Assembly: GCA_022560735.1 (NCBI GenBank) | Contig: JADFSO010000015.1 | Location: 1 to 64,000, forward strand | DNA length: 64,000 bases | From: Pseudomonadota bacterium | GTDB lineage: Bacteria > Pseudomonadota > Gammaproteobacteria > Steroidobacterales > MnTg04 | Direction of reading: 5' to 3' | Shown: one piece after another, positions 1 to 8,168 of the stretch | Layout: each line of letters opens with the position of its first letter | How positions within the stretch are numbered: the stretch's first letter is position 1 | Program-made: the position numbers and the translations under genes | The notes under the pieces: model-generated | What the model saw: only the letters and a program-made list of their open reading frames with translations | Database searches by the model: none | What the model was told of the DNA's origin: nothing

Positions 1-239
1 GCTTCCTGCGCCATGGCGAGCGCGTACTGGTCATCAGCTCGGGTGGCCCGATCGCCGTGCTGACCGGCCAGGTGCTTGGCCTCACCAGCGCGATGAAAAT
101 ACAACTCAATATGCAAGTCAGAAACTGCGCCTACAGCCGGTTTTTCTTTAATACCGAGACCGTGCTGCTGGACAGCTTCAACAATACCGACCACCTGGAA
201 TCCGGCATATTGGCGCCGGAGCAGGGGACTGAAACGTGA
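1..239 (+). CDS. Histidine phosphatase family protein, C-terminal part only
   Basis: The frame is open from base 3 to the stop at 237-239, leaving 78 residues; the start and the N-terminal RHG catalytic motif lie outside the window. The remainder contains [11 protein letters not shown] followed by SFNNTDHLE, which fits the second half of phosphoglycerate-mutase-like histidine phosphatases. The second catalytic histidine segment usually reads SHGG; here it is SSGG, a variant I associate, from memory, with members encoded beside acyl-CoA dehydrogenases. The stop overlaps the GTG start of the dehydrogenase (GTGA), so the two are probably co-transcribed. Its substrate is unknown; with the kinase downstream, a phosphorylated acyl-CoA or a related metabolite is possible. 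Confidence 0.7.
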   Translation, partial: FLRHGERVLVISSGGPIAVLTGQVLGLTSAMKIQLNMQVRNCAYSRFFFNTETVLLDSFNNTDHLESGILAPEQGTET

Positions 240-1444
240 ATTTCCAAAACTCAGACAAAGTCAGCCAGCTCGCCGAGCGTCTCGAGAAGTTCATGAATGC
301 GCACATTTATCCGGTCGAGCAAAGTTACCGGCAGGCGATCCAGGCAGCGGAAAATCGCTGGGTCACGCCGGCTTTAATGAATGAACTCAAGGAAAAGGCC
401 AGGAAAGAGGATTTGTGGAATCTTTTCCTGCCGGACGACGAGCACGGCGCCGGTCTGGGCAATTTAGAATACGCACCGCTGGCCGAGATCATGGGAAGAG
501 TCCTGTGGAGTTCGGAGGTTTTTAATTGCAGCGCGCCCGATACCGGCAACATGGAGGTGCTGGCCCAATACGGCAGCCAGGCGCAAAAAGAGCAATGGCT
601 GACACCGTTGTTGAACGGGGAAATAAGGTCGGCTTTTGCGATGACCGAACCGGCGGTCGCCTCGTCCGATGCCACCAATATCGAATGTTCGATCGTCGCG
701 GACGGGGATGATTACGTGATCAATGGCCGCAAGTGGTTTATCACCGGCGCCATGCACGAAAACTGCCGGGTCCTGATCGTCATGGGCAAAACCGCGCCGG
801 ACAATCCCGACCGGCACCGGCAGCAATCGATGATCCTGGTGCCGATGGATACACCCGGCGTTAAGGTGGAGCGACCGCTAACCACTCTGGGCTACGACGA
901 TCCGCCATTTGGCCATGCCGAGTTGTCCTTCACCGATGTGCGCGTTCCTGCCGGCAACCTGATCCTGGGCGAGGGCAGGGGCTTTGAAATTGCCCAGGGG
1001 CGTCTCGGTCCGGGCCGGATCCATCATTGCATGCGGCTGGTCGGGCTGGCGCAAAGGGCCCTCGAAGCGATGTGCCGCCGCGCCGAGCAGCGCATTGCGT
1101 TTGGCAAGAAACTCAGCGAGCAGGGTTCGGTTCGCGAGGACATCGCCAAATCCGCCTGCGAAATAGACCAGGCGCGCCTGTTGACGTTGAAAGCGGCGGA
1201 CACGATGGACCGGGAGGGCAACAAGGCGGCCAGGAACGAGATCGCGATGATCAAGATCGTCGCGCCGGCAATGGCCTGCAAGGTGCTCGACCGCGCCATC
1301 CAGATTCACGGTGCGGCCGGTCTGCACGACGACCTGTTCCTCGCGGAAGCCTATACCTATGCCCGGCAAATCCGGCTGGCGGATGGGCCCGACCAGGTCC
1401 ACATGAACGCACTGGGGCGCTGGCTGGTCCGCGAACATAATTAG
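236..1444 (+). CDS. Acyl-CoA dehydrogenase (ACAD10/11-like)
   Basis: A 402-residue FAD-dependent acyl-CoA dehydrogenase of normal length. The FAD/substrate segment [15 protein letters not shown] lies near residues 133-148, a WFITGA segment follows, and [11 protein letters not shown] near residue 355 belongs to the C-terminal helical domain. The usual YEGT-type segment carrying the catalytic glutamate is replaced by ADGPDQVH, which is typical of the ACAD10/ACAD11 branch. GTG start overlapping the phosphatase stop. It should oxidise an acyl-CoA and pass electrons to ETF, whose genes lie at about 52.7 kb. The kinase and phosphatase neighbours suggest a 4-hydroxyacyl-CoA substrate that is first phosphorylated, as in mammalian ACAD10/11 and the Pseudomonas Lva pathway; that is inference. 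Confidence 0.9.
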   Translation: MNFQNSDKVSQLAERLEKFMNAHIYPVEQSYRQAIQAAENRWVTPALMNELKEKARKEDLWNLFLPDDEHGAGLGNLEYAPLAEIMGRVLWSSEVFNCSAPDTGNMEVLAQYGSQAQKEQWLTPLLNGEIRSAFAMTEPAVASSDATNIECSIVADGDDYVINGRKWFITGAMHENCRVLIVMGKTAPDNPDRHRQQSMILVPMDTPGVKVERPLTTLGYDDPPFGHAELSFTDVRVPAGNLILGEGRGFEIAQGRLGPGRIHHCMRLVGLAQRALEAMCRRAEQRIAFGKKLSEQGSVREDIAKSACEIDQARLLTLKAADTMDREGNKAARNEIAMIKIVAPAMACKVLDRAIQIHGAAGLHDDLFLAEAYTYARQIRLADGPDQVHMNALGRWLVREHN

Positions 1445-1457
1445 GGCGACTGCCAAC

Positions 1458-2489
1458 ATGCGCGACGAACAGAAATTGGTCGATGAGCAAAGACTGGCTG
1501 ACTACCTGGAGGAACACCTGGAGGGGTTCCACGGGCCGTTGAGTGCAGAGAAGTTCCCCGGCGGCCAGTCGAACCCGACCTTCAGAATCGATGCCGCGTC
1601 CGGCGTTTACGTGCTGCGCCGAAAACCGCCGGGCAAATTGCTGAAATCGGCGCACGCGGTGGACCGTGAATACCGGGTTATTTCCGCGCTTGCGAACAGC
1701 GATGTCCCGGTCGCCCGCGCTTATCATCTGTGCACTGACGAAGCTGTCATCGGCAGCATGTTCTACCTGATGGAGTACATGGACGGGCGCATATTCTGGG
1801 ACCCGGCGTTACCCGAACTCGACCCGGCTGAAAGAGGCGCGGTCTATGAAGAAATGGGCCGGGTGCTCGCGCACATACATGCGATCGACCCGGGCGCGCA
1901 CGATCTCGCCGATTTTGGCAAGCCCGGCAATTACTTCGAGCGGCAATTCGACCGCTGGAGCGGGCAGTACCGCGCATCCGAGACCGAAGCTGTAGCAGAC
2001 ATGGAAACGCTGATGAGCTGGCTGGCCGAAAACATGCCGCCGGACGATGGCCGGGTCGCGCTGGTGCATGGGGATTTTCGCCTCGATAACCTGATTTTCG
2101 ATCCGGTCGAGGCGACGATCATCGCGGTGGTCGACTGGGAGCTATCCACGCTGGGTCATCCGTTGGCCGATCTCGCTTACCAATGCATGCAATGGCATTT
2201 CCCAAACACCGGCCGGCTGCGCGGTCTGGCGGATGTCGATATCGGCAAACTGGGAATACCCGATGAAAAAACTTATGTCGCCGCCTATCTCGAACAAACC
2301 GGCATGCCCGCCGTGGAAAACTGGTCTTTCTACCTGGCGTTTTGTTTTTTCCGCCTGGCGGCGATCGTGCAGGGAGTCAAGAAAAGAGCGCTCGATGGCA
2401 ACGCCTCGAGCCAGGCCGCGCTGCAAATGGGCGAGTTGGTCTACCCGCTGTCGGCCCTGGGCATGAAAACCATCGCGACCTCCTCTTGA
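1458..2489 (+). CDS. APH-type phosphotransferase (kinase) family protein
   Basis: A 343-residue aminoglycoside-phosphotransferase/choline-kinase fold. The N-lobe begins with PGGQSNPTFRI, a nucleotide loop with the conserved SNxT. Brenner motif HGDFRLDN has its histidine at residue 204, and the metal-binding DWE has its aspartate at residue 226, followed by STLGHPLADLAY. All catalytic residues appear intact. It starts 13 bases after the dehydrogenase stop, in the same operon. This family includes the kinase domain of ACAD10/11 and LvaA, which phosphorylate the hydroxyl of 4-hydroxyacyl-CoAs; antibiotic resistance is unlikely in this context. The exact substrate is not visible. Confidence 0.87.
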   Translation: MRDEQKLVDEQRLADYLEEHLEGFHGPLSAEKFPGGQSNPTFRIDAASGVYVLRRKPPGKLLKSAHAVDREYRVISALANSDVPVARAYHLCTDEAVIGSMFYLMEYMDGRIFWDPALPELDPAERGAVYEEMGRVLAHIHAIDPGAHDLADFGKPGNYFERQFDRWSGQYRASETEAVADMETLMSWLAENMPPDDGRVALVHGDFRLDNLIFDPVEATIIAVVDWELSTLGHPLADLAYQCMQWHFPNTGRLRGLADVDIGKLGIPDEKTYVAAYLEQTGMPAVENWSFYLAFCFFRLAAIVQGVKKRALDGNASSQAALQMGELVYPLSALGMKTIATSS

Positions 2490-2520
2490 TCTGGCGCAAC
2501 TAAAGCGGGGGTCCGGCTGT

Positions 2521-2526
2521 TATAAT
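2521..2526 (+). promoter_or_regulatory. Putative -10 box of the ccm operon
   Basis: A perfect TATAAT sits between the kinase stop and ccmA, 28 bases ahead of the ccmA ATG. No good -35 hexamer is present at 16-18 bases, so strength and sigma factor are uncertain. A start here would separate the ccm operon from the dehydrogenase/kinase genes. Confidence 0.45.
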
Positions 2527-2554
2527 TTAGACTGGCTCAAAAGCGAAGGAACAG

Positions 2555-3238
2555 ATGATGCCGGGTGTAGCCGGCACTGGTGGCGAAGGAATGCTTGGTA
2601 AAGACACGCAGGAAATCCTGATCCAGGCTGAGGGCCTGGAACTGTGGCGCGGTGAGCGCTGCCTGTTCAGGGATTTGTGCTTGGCGCTGCCCGAGGGAGC
2701 AGTGCTGCATGTGTCTGGAGCCAACGGTTGCGGCAAGACCAGCCTGTTGCGCGTGTTGTGCGGTCTCAGTGAGCCCGAGGAGGGCGAGATACGCTGGCGC
2801 GGGCAAAGCATTCGCCATTGTCGCGAGGATTTTCAGCTGGCGTTCGCGTGGCTGGGCCATCTGAACGGGTTCAAAGCCGAGCTCAGCGCCCGGGAAAACC
2901 TGGCTTTTTCCGTTTCGCTGAGACGCAGGACAGACCCGGAGGTCCGCAACAATACCCTGGACCAGGTCGGTCTCTGTGCGGTTGCGGATTTGCCGTGCCG
3001 GGTGCTTTCCGCGGGACAAAAAAGGCGGCTGTCGCTGGCGACGATCATGCTCAGCGCCGCACGACTCTGGATACTCGACGAGCCGTTTACCAACCTGGAT
3101 GCCAAGGGGCACAGCATGATCTCGGAAATGCTCGATCGCCATTGTGCCGAAGGCGGAGCAGCCATCGTCGCCTCACACCAGGAACTCGGTGTCGAGCAAC
3201 GCTATCTGCAACATCTAGAAATGGAGGACACAGGGTGA
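2555..3238 (+). CDS. ccmA: Cytochrome c maturation ABC transporter ATP-binding protein CcmA
   Basis: A 227-residue ABC ATPase that, with CcmB, drives release of holo-CcmE from CcmC during heme delivery. Walker A GANGCGKTS is at about residue 55, the ABC signature reads LSAGQKRRLSLA, and Walker B LWILDEP is followed by FTNLDAKG. It is slightly longer than usual because of the N-terminus; an internal ATG at 2591 would give about 215 residues. The 2555 start is preferred because AAGGA lies 4 bases upstream. The stop overlaps the GTG start of ccmB. First gene of the ccm operon. Confidence 0.95.
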   Translation: MMPGVAGTGGEGMLGKDTQEILIQAEGLELWRGERCLFRDLCLALPEGAVLHVSGANGCGKTSLLRVLCGLSEPEEGEIRWRGQSIRHCREDFQLAFAWLGHLNGFKAELSARENLAFSVSLRRRTDPEVRNNTLDQVGLCAVADLPCRVLSAGQKRRLSLATIMLSAARLWILDEPFTNLDAKGHSMISEMLDRHCAEGGAAIVASHQELGVEQRYLQHLEMEDTG

Positions 3239-3912
3239 GCGGTCCGCTGTCGGGATTCGGTGTGGTCCTGGCTCGCGATCTGCGGCTGGCTTTCCGCCGC
3301 CCCGGCGAAATGGCCAACCCGTTGTTGTTCTTCATTTTGATCACCGCGATATTTCCGCTCGGGCTCAGCCCGGAACCGGAGCTGTTGAGAACGGTCGCAC
3401 CCGGCATCCTCTGGGGCGCCGCCTTGTTGTCATCGCTGCTGGCCCTGGACTTGCTGTTCAAAAGCGATTACGAAGACGGCAGCCTGGAGCAACTGGTTTT
3501 GAGCGGCCACTCGCTGCCGGTAATGGTACTGGCCAAAACGCTGGCGCACTGGATGGTCAGCGGCCTGCCGCTGGTCCTGATCGCTCCGCTGCTGGCCAGC
3601 GCTTTGTATCTCCCGGCCGAGGCATGGGGAACGCTGATGCTGGGTTTGCTGCTCGGTACGCCGACCCTCAGCCTGTTGGGCGCCATGGGTGCGGCCCTGA
3701 CCACCGGGCTCGGGACGGGCAGCGCTCTGTTATCATTGCTGGTCTTGCCTTTAGCCACCCCGATACTGATTTTTGGCGCCAGGGGAGTCGACCTGGCAGT
3801 GCAGGGCATGGATCCGGTGGGTCCCCTTTACCTGCTGGCTGCGATACTGTTCCTGGCGTTGAGTCTGTTGCCGCTGGCAATTGCCACGGCAGTTCGTATT
3901 AGCCTGGATTAA
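3235..3912 (+). CDS. ccmB: Heme exporter subunit CcmB
   Basis: 225 residues with a GTG start overlapping the ccmA stop (GTGA). The frame is open much further upstream, but that extension only shadows ccmA. The protein begins with a short cytoplasmic stretch (LARDLRLAFRR) followed by about six membrane segments, rich in Leu and Gly. The typical CcmB segment DYEDGSLEQLVLSGHSL is near residues 79-95. Length matches the family (about 220). It is the membrane partner of CcmA in the inner membrane CcmABCD complex. Confidence 0.95.
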   Translation: MSGPLSGFGVVLARDLRLAFRRPGEMANPLLFFILITAIFPLGLSPEPELLRTVAPGILWGAALLSSLLALDLLFKSDYEDGSLEQLVLSGHSLPVMVLAKTLAHWMVSGLPLVLIAPLLASALYLPAEAWGTLMLGLLLGTPTLSLLGAMGAALTTGLGTGSALLSLLVLPLATPILIFGARGVDLAVQGMDPVGPLYLLAAILFLALSLLPLAIATAVRISLD

Positions 3913-3917
3913 ACTCT

Positions 3918-4643
3918 ATGTGGAAATTATTTCATCAATTTGGTTCTCCGCCCCACTTTTATCGTCTGGCGGGATACCTGATCCCCTGGTTCGGTGCCGC
4001 GGCGCTGATCCTGATCCTGGTCGCGACTTATGGCGGCCTGGTGCTGGCGCCGGCCGATTACCAGCAAGGCGATGGTTTCCGGATCATTTATGTGCATGTT
4101 CCCAGCGCGTCCATGTCGTTGTTCGCCTATACGCTGATGGCGACCGCCGCCGGCATCGGTCTGATCTGGCGCATCAAGCTTGCCCATGCAGTCGCCGCGG
4201 CGGCCGCACCGATCGGCGCCTCGTTTACGTTCCTGGCACTGGCGACCGGCTCTATCTGGGGCAAGCCCATGTGGGGAACCTGGTGGGCCTGGGACGCTCG
4301 GCTGACCTCCGAACTGATCCTGCTGTTTCTTTTCCTGGGATACATGTCGCTCAGGGCGGCCAACGATGACACCGGCAAGGCAGACCGGGCCAGCGGCCTG
4401 CTCGCGGTGGTCGGCGTGGTCAACGTGCCGATCATTCATTATTCGGTTGAATGGTGGAATTCCCTGCACCAGGGAGCCACCATCATGAAGCTCGGCAAAC
4501 CCGCGATCACCGGCGATATGCTGTGGCCGTTGCTGATGATGATCGCCGGTTTTGGCTGCTATTTCGCGACCGTCCTGATGATTCGGACCCGCAGCCAGGT
4601 GTTGCAGCGCGAGCGGAATACTCACTGGCTTAAGGAATTATAA
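3918..4643 (+). CDS. ccmC: Heme handling membrane protein CcmC
   Basis: 241 residues with six predicted membrane segments. The periplasmic tryptophan-rich WWD motif reads WGTWWAWDARLTSEL at about residues 119-133 and is flanked by conserved histidines (VHVPSASM at about 58-65 and IIHYSVEWWNSLHQG at about 174-188) that ligate heme in this family. CcmC loads heme covalently onto CcmE with CcmD. It starts five bases after ccmB. No missing motif was noticed. Confidence 0.96.
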   Translation: MWKLFHQFGSPPHFYRLAGYLIPWFGAAALILILVATYGGLVLAPADYQQGDGFRIIYVHVPSASMSLFAYTLMATAAGIGLIWRIKLAHAVAAAAAPIGASFTFLALATGSIWGKPMWGTWWAWDARLTSELILLFLFLGYMSLRAANDDTGKADRASGLLAVVGVVNVPIIHYSVEWWNSLHQGATIMKLGKPAITGDMLWPLLMMIAGFGCYFATVLMIRTRSQVLQRERNTHWLKEL

Positions 4644-4659
4644 AGAGAGATATATCAAT

Positions 4660-4824
4660 ATGTTATTAGACTTTCTTCACATGGGAGGTTATGCGGGATA
4701 TGTCTGGAGCAGCTTTGGCCTGACCGCCGCGGTTCTGCTGATCAACCTTGCTGGTGCCAGGCGTCAGTTCAAACAAAGGCTGGCCTTCGTCCGGCGACGG
4801 ATGGCAGCCGGGGACAAGACATGA
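4660..4824 (+). CDS. ccmD: Heme exporter accessory protein CcmD
   Basis: A 54-residue protein, ATG at 4660 and stop at 4822-4824 overlapping the ccmE start. It opens with MLLDFLHMGGYAGYVWSSFG, the conserved FxxMGGYAxYVW pattern of CcmD. One membrane helix (LTAAVLLINLAGA) and a basic cytoplasmic tail (RRQFKQRLAFVRRR) follow, the usual topology. An AGAGA segment sits upstream of the ATG. CcmD bridges CcmC and CcmE and helps free holo-CcmE. Easily missed because of its size. Confidence 0.93.
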   Translation: MLLDFLHMGGYAGYVWSSFGLTAAVLLINLAGARRQFKQRLAFVRRRMAAGDKT

Positions 4825-5258
4825 AAAAACGTTATCAAAGAGGCATCCGGGTCGCATTGGTGCTCGCTGGCGTCGGCATCGCCGTGGCGCTTTTGCTCAG
4901 GGCCTTCGACGAAAATATCCTGTATTTCTATACCCCCGTGCAGGTGGTGGCGGGCGAGGCGCCCGATGGCAGGCGTTTCCGCCTCGGTGGCCTGGTAACG
5001 CTCGGCAGCATCGAACGGGAACCGGGTTCGCTGAAAGTCAGTTTCCTGGTAACCGACAACCAGGAAACTCTGCCGGTTGAATACGAAGGCGTGTTACCGG
5101 ACTTGTTCCGCGACGGGCAAGGCGTAATCGCCCACGGCACCATGAACGATAACGGCATATTCGTGGCCGACGAGGTGCTGGCCAAACACGATGAGGATTA
5201 CATGCCACCGGAAGTGGCCGAAGCGCTGGAAAAAGCGCATGGAGACGAAGAGTCGTGA
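4821..5258 (+). CDS. ccmE: Cytochrome c maturation heme chaperone CcmE
   Basis: 145 residues: a short cytoplasmic N-terminus (MKKRYQRG), one membrane anchor (about 10-28) and a periplasmic OB-fold. The covalent heme-binding histidine is H123 in LAKHDEDYMP, with the conserved tyrosine at 127, matching the HxxxY heme motif of proteobacterial CcmE. It carries heme from CcmC to CcmF. Start and stop overlap ccmD and ccmF respectively, implying translational coupling. Confidence 0.96.
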   Translation: MKKRYQRGIRVALVLAGVGIAVALLLRAFDENILYFYTPVQVVAGEAPDGRRFRLGGLVTLGSIEREPGSLKVSFLVTDNQETLPVEYEGVLPDLFRDGQGVIAHGTMNDNGIFVADEVLAKHDEDYMPPEVAEALEKAHGDEES

Positions 5259-7216
5259 TACCCGAACTTGGCCTGTTTGCCCTGGTATTGGCATTTTGCC
5301 TGGCAATTATTCAGTCTTTCGCAGGGCTGGCCGGGGCGTACTGGCGCAAGACGGAGTGGCTGGCGCTGGTTCGGCCCATGGCCAGCGGGCAGTTTGTGTT
5401 TGCCGCGTTGTCTTTTGGCCTGCTGACCTGGTCGTTCATCGTCAACGACTTCTCGGTCGAGTACGTGGCGTTCAATTCGAACACCGAGTTGCCGTTGTTC
5501 TACCGGGTCGCTGCGGTCTGGGCGGCGCACGAAGGCTCGTTGCTGCTCTGGATACTGACGTTGTCTGTCTGGACCCTGGGTGTCGCATGGGCAAACAAGG
5601 ATATGCCCGATGTATTTCGTGCCCGGATACTCGGCGTGATGGGCCTGATCAACTGCGGTTTCATGCTGTTTGTCATGGCGACTTCAAACCCGTTCACACG
5701 CCTGCTGCCCGCGGCACTCGAGGGGCGCGACCTGAACCCGTTGTTGCAGGACCCGGCGCTGGCTATCCACCCGCCAATTCTTTACGCCGGTTATGTAGGT
5801 CTCGCAGTGGCTTTTTCATTTGCCGTTGCCGCGTTGATCGAGGGTAAAGTGACCAGCAACTGGGCGCGGTGGCTCAGGCCGTGGACTCTCCTGGCATGGG
5901 TTTTTCTGACCGTCGGCGTCGCACTGGGCTCCTGGTGGGCCTATTACGAACTGGGCTGGGGCGGCTGGTGGTTCTGGGACCCGGTTGAGAATGCGTCGTT
6001 CATGCCCTGGTTGATGGCGACCGCCCTGATTCATTCACTGGCGGTGACGGAAAAACGCGGCTTGTTCAAAAGCTGGACGGTCCTGCTGGCGATCAGCGGT
6101 TTTTCGCTGAGCCTGTTGGGTACCTTCCTGGTGCGCTCCGGCGTATTGATATCGGTGCATGCTTTTGCCAGCGACCCGGCGCGCGGCCTGTTTATCCTGA
6201 TTTTTCTCGGTCTGTGTATCGGTATTGCGCTGGGTCTTTATGCGTGGCGCGCGCCCGCGCTCGGTTCAGGCGGCGGCTTCAAGGTCCTGTCGCGGGAAAG
6301 CTTTCTGCTGTTCAATAACCTGATGCTGGTGGTTGCCGCCGGCCTGATATTGATCGGCACTTTATACCCATTGTTTATCGACGCACTGGAGATGGGGAAA
6401 ATCTCGGTCGGCCCACCGTATTTTAACCTGGTGTTCCTGATCCCCACGCTGCCCATGGTGCTGTTGCTTGGCGTGGGTATGCACAGCACCTGGAAACGAG
6501 CGCGCTGGGAGATACTGTGGCTGCGCCTGAAAATGCCACTGTTGATTGCAGGCACGTTGGCCCTTGGCATTTCCTTTGCCTGGGGCCGGCCATCGATCCT
6601 GACTTTCGTCGCCGTGTTTGCCGGCGTATGGGTGATTCTTTCCGCCTTGAGCGAAATACGCCAGCGACAAAAAATGGGGCGCAATTTCTTTGCTCTGCCG
6701 CGTTCGATCATAGGCATGCTGGTGGCACATATCGGCCTGGGCCTGTTTGTCCTCGGCGTCACGGTGACCAGCGTGTTCAGCATTGAAAAGGACCTGGCGT
6801 TACGACCCGGCGATGTCGTCGAACTGGCCGGCTATCAGATCAAACTGGAAAGCCTGCGCAACATCGAAGGGCCGAATTTCGATGCGGTCGAAGGCGTGGT
6901 CACCATCAGGCGCGATGGAGAAGTGGTTACGACTTTGTATCCGCAGAAACGTGTGTACCGCGTACAGACCAGCCCGATGACCGAGGCCGGAATCGATGCC
7001 GGCTGGACCCGGGATTTGTTTGTCGCGCTCGGTGATGACCTGGGCAACGGCAGCTGGAGCCTCAGGATTCAGTTCAAACCGCTGGTTCGATTTATCTGGC
7101 TGGGCGCACTGGTGATGGCGTTTGGCGGTTTGCTGTCGATCAGCGATCCCCGTTACCGGAAAAAAAGGAAGGCCGAAGCGCAGGCGCCTGAATTGGCCGC
7201 AGGAGCCACCCCATGA
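5255..7216 (+). CDS. ccmF: Heme lyase subunit CcmF
   Basis: A 653-residue polytopic membrane protein with a GTG start overlapping ccmE. The WWD heme-handling motif WGGWWFWDPVENASFMPW lies at about residues 234-251, preceded by AIHPPILYAGY and followed by HAFASDPARG, both CcmF signatures. A soluble periplasmic region is predicted around residues 505-610, before the last membrane helix. With CcmH and CcmI it attaches heme to apocytochrome c. Full family length, no disruption. The presence of an intact ccmF shows this is System I maturation. Confidence 0.96.
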   Translation: MIPELGLFALVLAFCLAIIQSFAGLAGAYWRKTEWLALVRPMASGQFVFAALSFGLLTWSFIVNDFSVEYVAFNSNTELPLFYRVAAVWAAHEGSLLLWILTLSVWTLGVAWANKDMPDVFRARILGVMGLINCGFMLFVMATSNPFTRLLPAALEGRDLNPLLQDPALAIHPPILYAGYVGLAVAFSFAVAALIEGKVTSNWARWLRPWTLLAWVFLTVGVALGSWWAYYELGWGGWWFWDPVENASFMPWLMATALIHSLAVTEKRGLFKSWTVLLAISGFSLSLLGTFLVRSGVLISVHAFASDPARGLFILIFLGLCIGIALGLYAWRAPALGSGGGFKVLSRESFLLFNNLMLVVAAGLILIGTLYPLFIDALEMGKISVGPPYFNLVFLIPTLPMVLLLGVGMHSTWKRARWEILWLRLKMPLLIAGTLALGISFAWGRPSILTFVAVFAGVWVILSALSEIRQRQKMGRNFFALPRSIIGMLVAHIGLGLFVLGVTVTSVFSIEKDLALRPGDVVELAGYQIKLESLRNIEGPNFDAVEGVVTIRRDGEVVTTLYPQKRVYRVQTSPMTEAGIDAGWTRDLFVALGDDLGNGSWSLRIQFKPLVRFIWLGALVMAFGGLLSISDPRYRKKRKAEAQAPELAAGATP

Positions 7217-7746
7217 TCCGGTTCCTCGCGCCGATCATCATTCTCGCGATACTGGTGAGCTTTTTCTTTGTCGGCTTGTACAAAGACCCGAGCATCGTAC
7301 CCTCACCATTGATAGGGAAGTCTGCCCCGGCGTATGAACTGCCCTTGTTGCTAAAGCCGGGTGAGACCCTGGGCACGGAAAAATTGCTGGGACAGGTTTA
7401 TCTGCTCAATATCTGGGGCACCTGGTGTTTTGCCTGTCGCGCGGAACATGATGTGTTGCTGGAAATCGAGCGTCAGAACATAGTGCCGATTTACGGTTTC
7501 AACTGGAAAGACGACCCTCACCTGGCCCGGCAATGGCTGGCGGAACTGGGTAATCCTTATGTCGCGTCGATGGTCGATACGGTAGGCCGGGTCGGCATTG
7601 ACTGGGGCGTTTACGGCGCGCCCGAGACCTTCCTGGTCGATCAAAACGGCATCATAATCCACAAGTTGATTGCACCGATGAGCATGCAAATCTGGCATGA
7701 GGATTTCCTGCCGCTGATTCGACAACTCAAGGCGGTGCAGCGATGA
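7213..7746 (+). CDS. ccmG: Thiol:disulfide oxidoreductase CcmG (DsbE)
   Basis: A 177-residue membrane-anchored thioredoxin-fold protein. An uncleaved N-terminal helix (LAPIIILAILVSFFFVGLY) is followed by the redox site WGTWCFACRAEH, with cysteines 72 and 75, and the cis-proline region VYGAPETFLVD. The acidic WCxxC surroundings fit the reducing role of CcmG, which keeps apocytochrome CXXCH thiols reduced. ATG overlaps the ccmF stop, and its own stop overlaps ccmH. Confidence 0.95.
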   Translation: MIRFLAPIIILAILVSFFFVGLYKDPSIVPSPLIGKSAPAYELPLLLKPGETLGTEKLLGQVYLLNIWGTWCFACRAEHDVLLEIERQNIVPIYGFNWKDDPHLARQWLAELGNPYVASMVDTVGRVGIDWGVYGAPETFLVDQNGIIIHKLIAPMSMQIWHEDFLPLIRQLKAVQR

Positions 7747-8168
7747 AAAAAATGATCGCCGTTTTGTTGTTGCTGCCGTTGGTATCGTTTGCCGTCGATA
7801 ACAGCGAGGCCATGGAGGACCCCGAGTTACAGGCGCGCTACGAAACGCTGACCCGCGAATTGCGCTGCCTGGTTTGCCAGAACACGCCGATCTCCGACTC
7901 GAACGCACCGCTGGCACAGGACCTGCGCCGGCAGGTCCGGGAAATGCTGTTGTCCGGCGCCAGCGATTCGGAAATCTATGGTTTCATGACGGACCGCTAT
8001 GGAGACTTTGTCTTGTACCGGCCGCCTTTTGTACAGCGTACCTGGCTGTTGTGGCTGGCTCCCGGGATTTTGCTGTTGCTCGGTGGTACCGTGCTGACGC
8101 GTACGATTCGGCAAAGAGCGGCGATGCCCATCGATGATGACGACGAAGACGAGGAAGCGATCGAATGA
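7743..8168 (+). CDS. ccmH: Cytochrome c maturation protein CcmH (CcmL type)
   Basis: 141 residues with a signal sequence (KKMIAVLLLLPLVSFA), the redox motif LRCLVCQN with cysteines 42 and 45, a three-helix bundle ending in DRYGDFVLYRPPF, then one membrane helix (WLLWLAPGILLLLGG) and a short acidic tail (DDDDEDEEAIE). This is the short form; the TPR part that is fused in E. coli CcmH is encoded separately as ccmI downstream. It reduces apocytochrome thiols in concert with CcmG. Confidence 0.95.
   Translation: MKKMIAVLLLLPLVSFAVDNSEAMEDPELQARYETLTRELRCLVCQNTPISDSNAPLAQDLRRQVREMLLSGASDSEIYGFMTDRYGDFVLYRPPFVQRTWLLWLAPGILLLLGGTVLTRTIRQRAAMPIDDDDEDEEAIE

Noticed and set aside
1458-2489. Aminoglycoside resistance gene
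   Set aside because: The APH fold is shared, but the gene sits in an operon with an acyl-CoA dehydrogenase of the ACAD10/11 type, which points to metabolite phosphorylation.
2818-3234. Longer N-terminus for CcmB
   Set aside because: The upstream part is out of frame inside ccmA and is not hydrophobic; GTG 3235 overlaps the ccmA stop and gives the family length.
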